Shown in pieces: positions 55,520 through 64,000 of a DNA stretch of 64,000 nt. The DNA is from Roseateles koreensis (GTDB lineage: Bacteria > Pseudomonadota > Gammaproteobacteria > Burkholderiales > Burkholderiaceae_C): the NCBI RefSeq assembly GCF_028595305.1, contig NZ_JAQQXS010000004.1, forward strand, positions 234,827 to 298,826. Reading direction: 5' to 3'. Both the position numbers and the translations under genes were made by a program. The notes below the pieces were generated by a model. The model had not been told where the DNA came from, did no database searches, and was given only the letters and a program-made list of their open reading frames with translations. Numbering within the stretch: position 1 is the stretch's first letter; each line of letters opens with the position of its first letter.

Positions 55520-56281
55520 ATGACCAACACCTCTGCAACACCGCAACAAACCCCTGCGGATGATCCAACTGACAAGGTGGTGTTGGGTTGGACCCACACC
55601 GCCCGGTTCTTGACTACCGCCAGCGAATTGGTGCACCTGCCCCCCAATGAATTGCCGGAAATTGCCTTCGTCGGGCGCTCCAATGCGGGCAAATCCACCG
55701 CCATTAATACCCTGGCGCAGCAAAAGCGTCTGGCGTTCGCCTCCAAGACGCCTGGGCGCACACAGCACATCAATTTGTTCGAACTGGGCCCCAAGGACGC
55801 CGCCAACGCCTGGTTTGCCGACTTGCCGGGTTACGGCTACGCCGCAGTGGCCCGTTCGGCCAAGCTGCGCTGGCAGAAGGTGATGGCCGATTATCTGGAG
55901 GTGCGACGCAGCTTGTCCGGCGTGGTGCTGATGGTGGATTCCCGCTTGGGCCTCACCGATCTCGACAAGCAACTGCTGGAATTTGTCAGGCCGCGCGTCA
56001 GCAGCGGTGAGATCAAGCTGCTGGTGCTGCTGACCAAATCTGACAAGCTCAACCGCAAAGAGGCGGACGCGGCGCTGTTCGGTACACAGGATTTTCTGGG
56101 CGAAATGGCTACGGAGGCGTCCGACGTGTCGGTGACGCTGTTCTCGGCCCTGAAGAAAAAGGGCGTCGAGGATGTGGCGCGTGCGCTGTACGAGTGGGTG
56201 CACGTTGCGCCGACGCAGGTTGAAGCTGATTTGGCTGATCCTGCCGTGGCGCCAATCACACCGCAAGCTGCGGCGGAGTGA
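55520..56281 (+). CDS. engB: Ribosome-biogenesis GTPase YsxC/EngB
   Basis: A 253-residue GTPase needed for assembly of the large ribosomal subunit. G1 is GRSNAGKST (52-60), G2 lies in TPGRTQHINLF, G3 is DLPGYGYA and G4 is TKSD. There is a slightly longer N-terminal tail than usual and an Ala/Pro-rich C-terminal tail. It diverges from the cytochrome c4 gene. Confidence 0.96.
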   Translation: MTNTSATPQQTPADDPTDKVVLGWTHTARFLTTASELVHLPPNELPEIAFVGRSNAGKSTAINTLAQQKRLAFASKTPGRTQHINLFELGPKDAANAWFADLPGYGYAAVARSAKLRWQKVMADYLEVRRSLSGVVLMVDSRLGLTDLDKQLLEFVRPRVSSGEIKLLVLLTKSDKLNRKEADAALFGTQDFLGEMATEASDVSVTLFSALKKKGVEDVARALYEWVHVAPTQVEADLADPAVAPITPQAAAE

Positions 56282-56315
56282 GTTGCTGAAGCCGCCGCAG
56301 GGCGGCGGGCCTGCC

Positions 56316-58337
56316 TCAGCCGCCGCTCTCGTCGTCGTCCAGATCCTGCATCAGGGTGCTCATGGCGCGGGAGACCAAGCTCTCTTCGTCCAGCTTGGTG
56401 ATCAAGCCGTTGGCCAGCAATTTCTCGACAGCGCCGCGTGTGAGCGAATGGCGCTCCGAGGGGTCTTGCCCGATGAACAGGTAGAACTTCGCGTTCTCGC
56501 TGATCCAGGCCACTTGGGCGGAGCCCCATTCGCCCTGCACGAACAGGTGATACCAATTGCCCAGGCGGATGCGGTCCAGCCATTGATCGCGGGCCGTTTG
56601 CGCCGTCGGCGAGTTGGCTTCGTCGTAAAGCTGCACCGGCATGGTGGGCAACTGGCCGCGATCGATCTTGGTGTTGGTCCAGTGGTCGGGCATGCGTGAT
56701 TCGCGCTCGACCAGCAGGCGGCTGACCGTGGCCTCTGGCGACGGTGCCAATGTAGGCACAGTGCCGGGAACGGGCGTGGCCTGCCGCACATAACCTTCTG
56801 GCAAAGCGGGGAGGCCGCGCAGCAGGCGGCCATGCATTTGCATCAGTTCTTGCAGCACGGGCTCTGTGTCGGCCGGGCTCAACGCAATGCTGTCGCAGCC
56901 TTGTTTGAATCCTTCTAGCAGGGCGGGCAGTTTGTGCCGCAAGGCCTGGCGGGAGGTTTCTTCAGGCACGGTTTGGAGGCTGTCCAGCAGGCGGTCAACC
57001 CAGTCAATTCGGGCACTGACTTGCGGGGCATCTTCACCCTGCTGCACCATGGCCTGGACGATCACGCGGGGCCACTGCGTGTGCAGGAACTGGAAGACGC
57101 GCGGCCCCAGCGGCGCGCCAAAGCTCTGAGCGCTGATTTGCTCTGCGACCAGCTTTAGCCATTGACCGCGCATTTGCTCGCGCTCCAGCGCGGCCAAGGC
57201 ACTGGCACTGCCCTGGCTGCGTTGTTGGGCTTGGGCGCTGATGTGGGCGTCCACCCGGTCAAGCACTTGCTGAAACAAGAGCGCGCTGGGCGTGGCGCTT
57301 TCAATCAGCAGCGGCAACTCACGGTCCATGAATTGCAGAAAGGCTTGCAGGCTTTCGTTGTCCACCCGGTCAAACGCCATGCCGTGCGCGGCGACCCGAT
57401 TGAGCAAGCGCCAGGTGGGGTGGTCTTGACGGTGCAGCAGGCTGGCGTCGCTGCGGGACAAACGCACCACCGCCACCTGCAGCCGGGCCAGCAGTGCTTT
57501 TAGCGGTGGCAGCAGCCGCGGGTCGGCAAGAATTTGGTCGTAGAGCCGGCTGAGCATGTCCTGCCCGCCCGCCTTGATGAATACTGGCTCTTTGCTACCT
57601 GTGGCGGCTGGGCTGCGGGGCAGATTCTGTGGTCGACTGTTGTGTTGATTGACGCGCCGGGTCAGGCCGTCCAGTGTGGCGGGCTCGGTCTGGCGGCGTG
57701 CGTCTTTGAGGCGCAAATCCGCATCGCCATCGCGAATTTTCGAGGCATGGGTGACCAGCAGCGCATCCATTTCGGCGGCCCGCAATAAGCTGCACAGATC
57801 CATGTACAGGCTTTGTAGCCCCAGGGCCAGCGGCGTGGCCGCGACCTGCATCAGGCCGTAGCGCCGCTCCGGGTCCATTTCAACGCCGGACAAGGCACGC
57901 AGCAGCGCGTGGGCAAACAGGGCTGGCCGCAAAGGATTTTCATTTTTACGGGCGCGTGCGGTGCCGCGCAGTGCTGCAAAAAAATTTCCCAACTGGTGCA
58001 ACTCCGGCGCGCATTGCTGCTCAACGGTGTTGATCACGTGGGCGATGGCCACGTCCTGCAAGGCTTGGCGTTCGTCCACCAAACTGAGGCTGTCCAAACT
58101 GCCGGACCGCTGTGGTGAGGGACTGTCCCCCTGGGGGCTGGCGGCCAGAGTTTGTCGCATGGAGGATTCGAAGTCCGCCACGAAACTTGGCTGCACCCGG
58201 CGCCAGGGTTCTTGCAGCGCAAAGTGTTGCGGCTTTGCTTTGAACTCATCTTGCAGGGCGTTGAACAAGCCGAGGCTCAGCCCGGGTAGATGGGCTTGCG
58301 CTGCCGAAAGGAGCGTGTTGAGGTTGGGGGCGGCCAT
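56316..58337 (-). CDS. DUF1631 family protein
   Basis: A 673-residue, mostly helical, cytoplasmic protein matching the DUF1631 family. The N-terminal half contains HVINTVEQQCAPELHQLGNFFA; the C-terminal part has LDRIRLGNWYHLFVQGEW and KFYLFIGQDPSERHSLTRGAVEKLL, which look like the small beta-domain that ends family members and resembles PilZ-like modules. No enzymatic motif. Relatives have been linked with c-di-GMP-related physiology, but I cannot confirm binding residues here. It converges on engB. Confidence 0.85.
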   Translation of the reverse strand: MAAPNLNTLLSAAQAHLPGLSLGLFNALQDEFKAKPQHFALQEPWRRVQPSFVADFESSMRQTLAASPQGDSPSPQRSGSLDSLSLVDERQALQDVAIAHVINTVEQQCAPELHQLGNFFAALRGTARARKNENPLRPALFAHALLRALSGVEMDPERRYGLMQVAATPLALGLQSLYMDLCSLLRAAEMDALLVTHASKIRDGDADLRLKDARRQTEPATLDGLTRRVNQHNSRPQNLPRSPAATGSKEPVFIKAGGQDMLSRLYDQILADPRLLPPLKALLARLQVAVVRLSRSDASLLHRQDHPTWRLLNRVAAHGMAFDRVDNESLQAFLQFMDRELPLLIESATPSALLFQQVLDRVDAHISAQAQQRSQGSASALAALEREQMRGQWLKLVAEQISAQSFGAPLGPRVFQFLHTQWPRVIVQAMVQQGEDAPQVSARIDWVDRLLDSLQTVPEETSRQALRHKLPALLEGFKQGCDSIALSPADTEPVLQELMQMHGRLLRGLPALPEGYVRQATPVPGTVPTLAPSPEATVSRLLVERESRMPDHWTNTKIDRGQLPTMPVQLYDEANSPTAQTARDQWLDRIRLGNWYHLFVQGEWGSAQVAWISENAKFYLFIGQDPSERHSLTRGAVEKLLANGLITKLDEESLVSRAMSTLMQDLDDDESGG

Positions 58338-58446
58338 GGTGCGTTGGGAACGGGGAGTCGAACATTATGTAGGCGAGCCGCCCTGAAATCAGGGACATCC
58401 TAGGGAGCCCCCCCGAGGCAAGTGCCTTTTCGTGCTTTGCCAACGA

Positions 58447-58480
58447 AAAAGGGCCGCAGCGAATGAGCTGCGGCCCTTTT
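58447..58480. terminator. Rho-independent terminator of the groESL operon
   Basis: aaaagggccgcagc (58447-58460) pairs perfectly with gctgcggccctttt (58467-58480) around a 6-base loop. T-runs follow on both strands. On the minus strand it ends the groEL transcript about 50 bp after the stop codon. Confidence 0.88.
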
Positions 58481-58529
58481 TTGTTTTTCAGGCATGACCC
58501 TGGGCGGGTCATGCCGGAGGGTGGGGCAA

Positions 58530-60359
<1,830 letters not shown>

Positions 60360-60361
<2 letters not shown>

Positions 60362-60650
60362 ATTTCTCAACAACCGCAAACAGGTCTTCTTCGCGCATCA
60401 CCAGCAGTTCGTCGCCATCAACCTTGACGGTCTGGCCGCTGTACTTGCCGAACAAAACGCGGTCGCCGACCTTCACGTTCAGGGCGATCAGGTCGCCACG
60501 GTCGTTGCGCTTGCCGGCGCCAACGGCCAGCACTTCACCTTGATCCGGCTTTTCAGCAGCGGCGTCAGGGATGACGATGCCCGAAGCGGTCTTGGTTTCT
60601 TGTTCCAGGCGCTTAACGATCACGCGGTCGTGCAGAGGACGCAGTTTCAT
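60360..60650 (-). CDS. groS: Co-chaperonin GroES
   Basis: A 96-residue co-chaperonin: [38 protein letters not shown] contains the mobile loop, and [34 protein letters not shown] the C-terminal barrel. An aaggag ribosome-binding site lies before the ATG at 60650. First gene of the groESL operon, driven by a sigma70 promoter with a CIRCE operator about 135 bp upstream. Confidence 0.98.
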
Positions 60651-60784
60651 CACATCTCCTTGAGATTTTGTCGGTACTACAAAGCAAAGGGGTGCCCGCC
60701 AATGCGGCCACCCAGCATGGGAAAAGAACAAAAACGGGGTCAGACCCGAACGCAAAGCGACCCGTTGGGTCGCCTTCCAGAGGT

Positions 60785-60811
60785 TTAGCACTCAACACAT
60801 GCGAGTGCTAG
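60785..60811. promoter_or_regulatory. CIRCE operator of groESL (HrcA site)
   Basis: ttagcactc, nine bases, then gagtgctag: 17 of 18 arm positions match the CIRCE consensus TTAGCACTC-N9-GAGTGCTAA. It lies directly downstream of the -10 box, the position from which HrcA represses. This predicts HrcA control of groESL; hrcA itself is not in the window. Confidence 0.95.
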
Positions 60812-60818
60812 CAAACTC

Positions 60819-60846
60819 ATTATAGGGGCGCTTGATCAGCTTTCAA
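60819..60846 (-). promoter_or_regulatory. Sigma70 promoter of groESL
   Basis: On the minus strand a TTGAAA -35 (60841-60846) and a perfect TATAAT -10 (60819-60824) are 16 bp apart. Transcription would begin within or next to the CIRCE element. No sigma32-type promoter was recognised. Confidence 0.82.
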
Positions 60847-60938
60847 GGGGGGGTGTCTCGCGCAGATGCAACCGCTCTCCATACGCTACAGCCTCGCGTT
60901 TTCAGAACGGTTCAGTCCGGCTAGTCGGCATTCGGGCC

Positions 60939-62063
60939 TCACGCCGGATGCGGTACGTCGCAAAGCTGCAGATTGTTCTTACCGGTCTTCTTGACACGAT
61001 ACATGGCCTCGTCAGCAAGATGGAGCAGATCGGTCATATTGCTTGAATGATCTGGACACACGGCGATGCCAATGCTGGCTCCGACCTGTATCCGTGCGCC
61101 CTTGTACTCGATGGGCTGCGCAATCTGCTCCAGCAGTTTCGAGGCAACCTGGACGGCATCCTCGCAGGTCGAAATTTCGTTCAGGATGATGACGAATTCG
61201 TCGCCCCCTTGTCGAGCAGCTGTGTCCACTGCCCGGAGGGTCGCACGCATTCTCTCAGCCACCTCCTTGAGCACAAGGTCGCCAGCTTCATGGCCATGGC
61301 CGTCGTTGGCCGCTTTGAACCCGTCGAGATCAATGAAGATCACTGCGGCCTTGCACTGACGGCGATTGGCACCTGCAATGGCCTGCTCCAGCCGATCGCG
61401 CGCCAAACGCAGTGTCGGCAGGCCGGTGAGCGCATCGTGGTTGGCTTGGTGGGAAATGAGGGCCTGCTGCCGTTCGATCTCATCACGTTGGGAGCTGATT
61501 TTGTCAATCAGCTTAACGATCGACTCGTTGTATGACCTAAGGCCCAGCACCATGGTGAGGATGCCAACACTCGTGCCAATCAGGACGCCGACCCAGTTTT
61601 GCAGCTTGCGAATGTACTCATTGGCATCGAATGCAATCGCCAGCCAACCCTGGGAAAAAGCGGCGGTGACGCCCAGCACGAACAGCATTTGGCCGACGAT
61701 GTACCCGTTGCTGATTCGACGGGGGAACAGGACCGCGCAGATTGTGCAACTGATAATTACCCAGACTAGTCCTGCACTATAAAAACCGAATGTCCATAGG
61801 CCACCCGCGCCAATGGCGAACATGGTCAAGACTGCGGCTGTAGCGGAGAACTTATGGGGCAGGCGATTCCGCCGGACATACAGCGTGACGATCGCTAGCG
61901 CCGCCAACGTATGGACGATATAGACCGGCTGCAATCCGGTCTGCATGGCGCGGAGCCAGGACCCAGGCATTCCAAGTACCGCTAGCACCAGCAATCCTCG
62001 CCAAACCTGTTGCAGGAACTGGCTGCGAATGTGGTCAGTGGTCAGATCATTCTGCTTCACCAT
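60939..62063 (-). CDS. Membrane-bound diguanylate cyclase (GGDEF)
   Basis: A 374-residue inner-membrane protein: five or six helices over about residues 20-175, a short coiled coil (IDKISSQRDEIERQQALI), then a GGDEF domain. The active site GGDEF (286-290) is intact and the inhibitory I-site RAVD lies exactly five residues before it (277-280), so an active, product-regulated c-di-GMP synthase is predicted. There is no EAL domain. Its start codon lies 12 bp from an attC-like inverted repeat at 62075-62138, so it is either the terminal cassette or the chromosomal neighbour of a cassette array. Confidence 0.92.
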   Translation of the reverse strand: MVKQNDLTTDHIRSQFLQQVWRGLLVLAVLGMPGSWLRAMQTGLQPVYIVHTLAALAIVTLYVRRNRLPHKFSATAAVLTMFAIGAGGLWTFGFYSAGLVWVIISCTICAVLFPRRISNGYIVGQMLFVLGVTAAFSQGWLAIAFDANEYIRKLQNWVGVLIGTSVGILTMVLGLRSYNESIVKLIDKISSQRDEIERQQALISHQANHDALTGLPTLRLARDRLEQAIAGANRRQCKAAVIFIDLDGFKAANDGHGHEAGDLVLKEVAERMRATLRAVDTAARQGGDEFVIILNEISTCEDAVQVASKLLEQIAQPIEYKGARIQVGASIGIAVCPDHSSNMTDLLHLADEAMYRVKKTGKNNLQLCDVPHPA

Positions 62064-62074
62064 CCGGATACCCC

Positions 62075-62138
62075 CGCCAACGCCATCCGCGGCTGCGTGT
62101 GTCGCCTATGCCGTCTTTTATTTGCGCGGATGTTAGCT
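62075..62138 (-). other. attC-like integron recombination site 2
   Basis: Reading on the minus strand: gctaac, then atccgcg, a 33-base variable centre, cgcggat, three bases and gttggc. Outer and inner arms are inverted repeats of one another (R and L boxes in attC terms), which is the organisation of an attC site. The outer 3' arm (gttggcg) deviates from the GTTRRRY consensus at its last bases. It lies just before the GGDEF gene start. Confidence 0.5.
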
Positions 62139-62646
62139 TTGCTGCCCATGCCACCGATGCCTGGGTGAAACGCATTTTCAGTGCGCCGACGATCCGTGCG
62201 AGAGAACGAAAACCCGAATAGCTCGTCTTCGCCGCCGCGAAATAAGAGACCACCGATTTGAGCGCATCGAAGATCGGTTCCGGGAGCCCCCAAAAGGCTT
62301 CAGCCTTGTAAAGGGCTGTTCTGCAGCGGCTCGATGAATCCGACAAGCCCGGGTGAACTTCCGCAAAGGGCACGATCCTGACGGAGGTGGCCAACTGCGA
62401 GGTGCCCAAAGCCCAAGTCCCAGATCCACTGCGATGGACTGCACCGCAGCGGTTACGGTCATTGATACAGCCCCGTCCACCGACCACTTCATGACACCCC
62501 TTGGCCGCTCGCGCGGTAAGTGTGATCTTGGCGCCTTCGACGTGCCGAGGCGTGGCGCTCCAGCGCGAGAAGGCCAGGTATTGCTCGAGCAAGGGCTTGA
62601 AACTTGAGCCGTGACGCCGAGCCTGATCTCTGCGGGGTTCGGCCGT
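62139..62646. other. About 500 bp without a confident gene, inside the putative cassette array
   Basis: Open frames exist on both strands, the best a 181-codon one on the minus strand (62047-62592), but it runs through the attC-like site into the GGDEF start, has no recognisable domain, and another minus-strand frame is open over much of the same DNA. A 12-bp palindrome (ttgctcgagcaa) lies at 62581-62592. It may be a non-coding or decayed cassette. I found no attC-like site between it and the 146-residue gene. Confidence 0.4.
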
Positions 62647-63087
62647 TCATACCTTGGCGAGGAAGGCCGCCGCATCACCCGCTTCACACTTCCAATCTGC
62701 GAAGACCCCGACCAGATTGCATTCGACGCAGTGGCAAGCGATGTAGTACCAGCGCACGTCATGTGTGCCCTCGTAGACGGAGACGCCGGACATCAGCTCG
62801 AACACCTCGCTTTCACACACGCACTCGTGCGCCTCGGGCACGGCTTCTTCAATGTAGTCCGCGCTGTCGCCCATCAGGTGTTCCTGCCCGCAGTCGGTGC
62901 AGGTGCGGATCGCCACGCCGGCTTCTTCATCGGTCTGCAGCGCGAAAGTCCGGCACCCGCAGTCGCATTTGGACGCGGCAAACCGGACGGCCTCATGGCG
63001 ATTCGCAACGCTGTAGCTGCGCAGCTCGGCTTGGGTGTCGCCCGACGTCGTCCCGTACCAGAACTCGCCCTTCTTCGTCAGTGCCAT
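62647..63087 (-). CDS. Cysteine-rich hypothetical protein (putative cassette gene)
   Basis: A 146-residue soluble protein with about a dozen cysteines arranged as CDCGC, CTDCGQEHLMGD, CVC and CHCVEC, suggesting two zinc-ribbon-like modules. No signal peptide. The start at 63087 (MALTKKGEFWYG) has ggagca upstream; an in-frame start seven codons earlier is possible. It follows an attC-like site whose 3' end (63342) lies about 255 bp ahead, so it fits as the second cassette of an integron array. Function not recognised. Confidence 0.68.
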   Translation of the reverse strand: MALTKKGEFWYGTTSGDTQAELRSYSVANRHEAVRFAASKCDCGCRTFALQTDEEAGVAIRTCTDCGQEHLMGDSADYIEEAVPEAHECVCESEVFELMSGVSVYEGTHDVRWYYIACHCVECNLVGVFADWKCEAGDAAAFLAKV

Positions 63088-63341
63088 TGATGCTGCTCCG
63101 TTCTTCAAGATGGGCTTCCCGGCAGGCCCGACGCCGGGCTCGCCCCGATCACCCGGATTGTGCCTGGAGGCCCGGCGAATCGTCGTCTAGGGCTCAGGTC
63201 GGGGTGGTCGCCCGGAGCCGAGACGCATTGGCGACTGGTAGAAGTGCAGCGGTTGTGGCCATTCGTGCTTGCCGCTTGTGGGGCGGCTTCGTGCCCAGAG
63301 CTGTCGTCGGCCCTGCCGAAACGAATTGCCGGAAAGCTGTC
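63088..63341. other. Cassette leader region without a confident gene
   Basis: The 254 bp between the attC-like site and the Cys-rich gene contain an open frame of 80 codons on the minus strand (63105-63347) with no recognisable features and low-quality composition. Together with the neighbouring attC-like site this makes a 313-bp stretch without a supported gene. A gcccggcg-type inverted pattern lies around 63120-63175. Confidence 0.4.
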
Positions 63342-63399
63342 GCTCAACGTTGAAATTCAGCGACCGCCGAAGGCGGTCCGCTGGAATGAGAGGTTAGCC
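63342..63399 (-). other. attC-like integron recombination site 1
   Basis: This 58-bp element begins 1 bp after the stop codon of the 157-residue gene. On the minus strand it reads ggctaac (RYYYAAC-like), then imperfect inverted repeats attccagcg ... cgctgaatt with an inner ggaccgcc/ggcggtc stem, and ends in gttgagc, a perfect GTTRRRY core. Size, the extra unpaired bases, and position right after a gene are those of a class 59-be/attC site. Confidence 0.72.
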
Positions 63400-63400
63400 T

Positions 63401-63874
63401 TCATCGCCGCCACCACTGCATGCGGTTTGAAACATGATCCCAATACAGGTGAATGGAATCGCAATCCCCGTCGACGATGCTAAGCCCAGACGCGCCCTTG
63501 GTAGCCTTGCAGCCTGGAAGCTCCCCTTCCTCCATTGAGCATTCGAGCGGATACACCTCCAGTTTTGCGGGAGCAGAACATATGGCCGCTTGAGCCCCAG
63601 GCCCGACGCCAAACTCCAGGTATTGGTAGCGCAGGCTCTTTCCGCGCGATCCAGCTTGAATCGCGAGGTAAACCTTGCTTCCCGCATACCCAAGCATTGC
63701 GCCGCCTCGGCTACTTCTGCCATCGAAGTCCCCAGCCACCGCAGATGCGGAATCCCAGCGGATCGACGGCTTGGCCTTGGCCAGGTCGCGCAGCATTTGC
63801 TCCGACGGTCCTCCCGCGCGGCAAGCGAACGGCCAGAGCGCAGCGGCGGCGATGCAGAGAGTGATGTATCTCAT
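63401..63874 (-). CDS. Exported hypothetical protein, putative first cassette gene
   Basis: A 157-residue protein with a signal peptide (MRYITLCIAAAALWPFACRAG), cysteines at 114-, 126- and 138-like positions and a C-terminal VDGDCDSIHLYWDHVSNRMQWWRR. No family is known to me. Its start codon lies 4 bp after a gttagcc boundary (63878-63884 on the plus strand ggctaac) and its stop 1 bp before an attC-like site, so gene and flanks form one compact cassette of about 536 bp. Confidence 0.72.
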   Translation of the reverse strand: MRYITLCIAAAALWPFACRAGGPSEQMLRDLAKAKPSIRWDSASAVAGDFDGRSSRGGAMLGYAGSKVYLAIQAGSRGKSLRYQYLEFGVGPGAQAAICSAPAKLEVYPLECSMEEGELPGCKATKGASGLSIVDGDCDSIHLYWDHVSNRMQWWRR

Positions 63875-63877
63875 GAA

Positions 63878-63884
63878 GGCTAAC
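63878..63884 (-). other. Cassette boundary core (gttagcc)
   Basis: On the minus strand gttagcc sits immediately before the start of the 157-residue gene, matching the core ggctaac at the far end of that cassette's attC site. A gggac/gtccc inverted repeat lies just outside (about 63892-63910). It could be the attI crossover point or the 3' end of a preceding attC. Confidence 0.45.
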
Positions 63885-64000
63885 GAATGAAAGGGACTTC
63901 CCCGTCCCGAGCTAGCCGCGTTGCGGCAAACGGCAACTGAGTGCCACGATGGGAAGTACGGTATCTCATCAACTTACTCGGAAGGGGAAATCATGGCCAT
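63885..64000. other. Window end: putative attI region with start codon of a plus-strand gene at 63993
   Basis: This 116-bp stretch contains no complete gene. An ATG at 63993 is preceded by ggaagggg at optimal spacing and would begin a plus-strand gene outside the window (M-A-...). In integrons the integrase gene diverges from the cassettes across attI, which is what this layout would give if that gene is intI. Confidence 0.35.

Noticed and set aside
62047..62592. 181-codon minus-strand frame as a cassette gene
   Set aside because: It reads through an attC-like site into the GGDEF start, has no domain and competes with another open frame; kept only as a described region.
63105..63347. 80-codon minus-strand frame ahead of the Cys-rich gene
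   Set aside because: No ribosome-binding site or family, overlaps the attC-like site; not supported as a gene.

Overview
The window is a GC-rich, densely coding chromosomal segment that looks like a betaproteobacterium of the order Burkholderiales (Comamonadaceae/Sphaerotilaceae-like). The reasons are paired cyanophycin synthetases, a leucine-catabolism cluster carrying aceK and a carbonic anhydrase, System II cytochrome c maturation beside a c4-type cytochrome, and a CIRCE-controlled groESL operon. I read these families from translated motifs; no database search was run. No rRNA, tRNA, CRISPR array, prophage or complete insertion sequence was seen.

Layout. 0-6.5 kb: two cyanophycin synthetase genes on the minus strand (the second runs off the left edge), divergent from a zinc-ribbon ABC exporter and a DUF1854 protein, which together look like a cyanophycin locus. 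6.5-14.5 kb: a plus-strand leucine/acyl-CoA catabolism cluster (ivd, carbonic anhydrase, aceK, thiolase, SDR, second acyl-CoA dehydrogenase, HCCA-isomerase-like protein) behind a 26-bp perfect palindrome. 14.5-16.2 kb: a Cys-rich small protein and malonyl-CoA synthetase on the minus strand. 16.3-26.2 kb: a sigma54 activator, tandem inverted-repeat boxes, a textbook -24/-12 promoter, a five-gene Liv-type ABC importer, a 3-hydroxybutyrate-oligomer hydrolase and a second alpha/beta hydrolase. This is the most coherent candidate system in the window: secrete or display a hydrolase, then import its products under sigma54 control.

26.2-33.8 kb: a receiver-domain protein, a giant tandem UvrA-like protein (four ABC modules) and small secreted or membrane proteins. 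33.8-42.5 kb: an S9 peptidase, an M48 lipoprotein protease with a YecA-like partner, DUF808, a thioredoxin-like protein, a RAYT-type transposase and hypotheticals. 42.6-49 kb: glmU, a DUF4136 lipoprotein, ttcA, an oxidoreductase-FolB fusion and msrQ/msrP. 49.1-56.3 kb: a zinc-ligand-poor MBL protein with a divergent LysR regulator, ccsA/resB, cytochrome c4 and the GTPase YsxC. 56.3-60.9 kb: a DUF1631 protein and groES-groEL with a long intercistronic inverted repeat and a CIRCE operator.

60.9-64 kb: a membrane diguanylate cyclase followed by what appears to be the start of an integron cassette array. There is a 58-bp attC-like site directly after one hypothetical gene, a second attC-like inverted repeat beside the GGDEF gene, a cassette boundary immediately ahead of the first cassette gene, and a start codon with a good ribosome-binding site on the opposite strand at the right edge, where an integrase gene would be expected.
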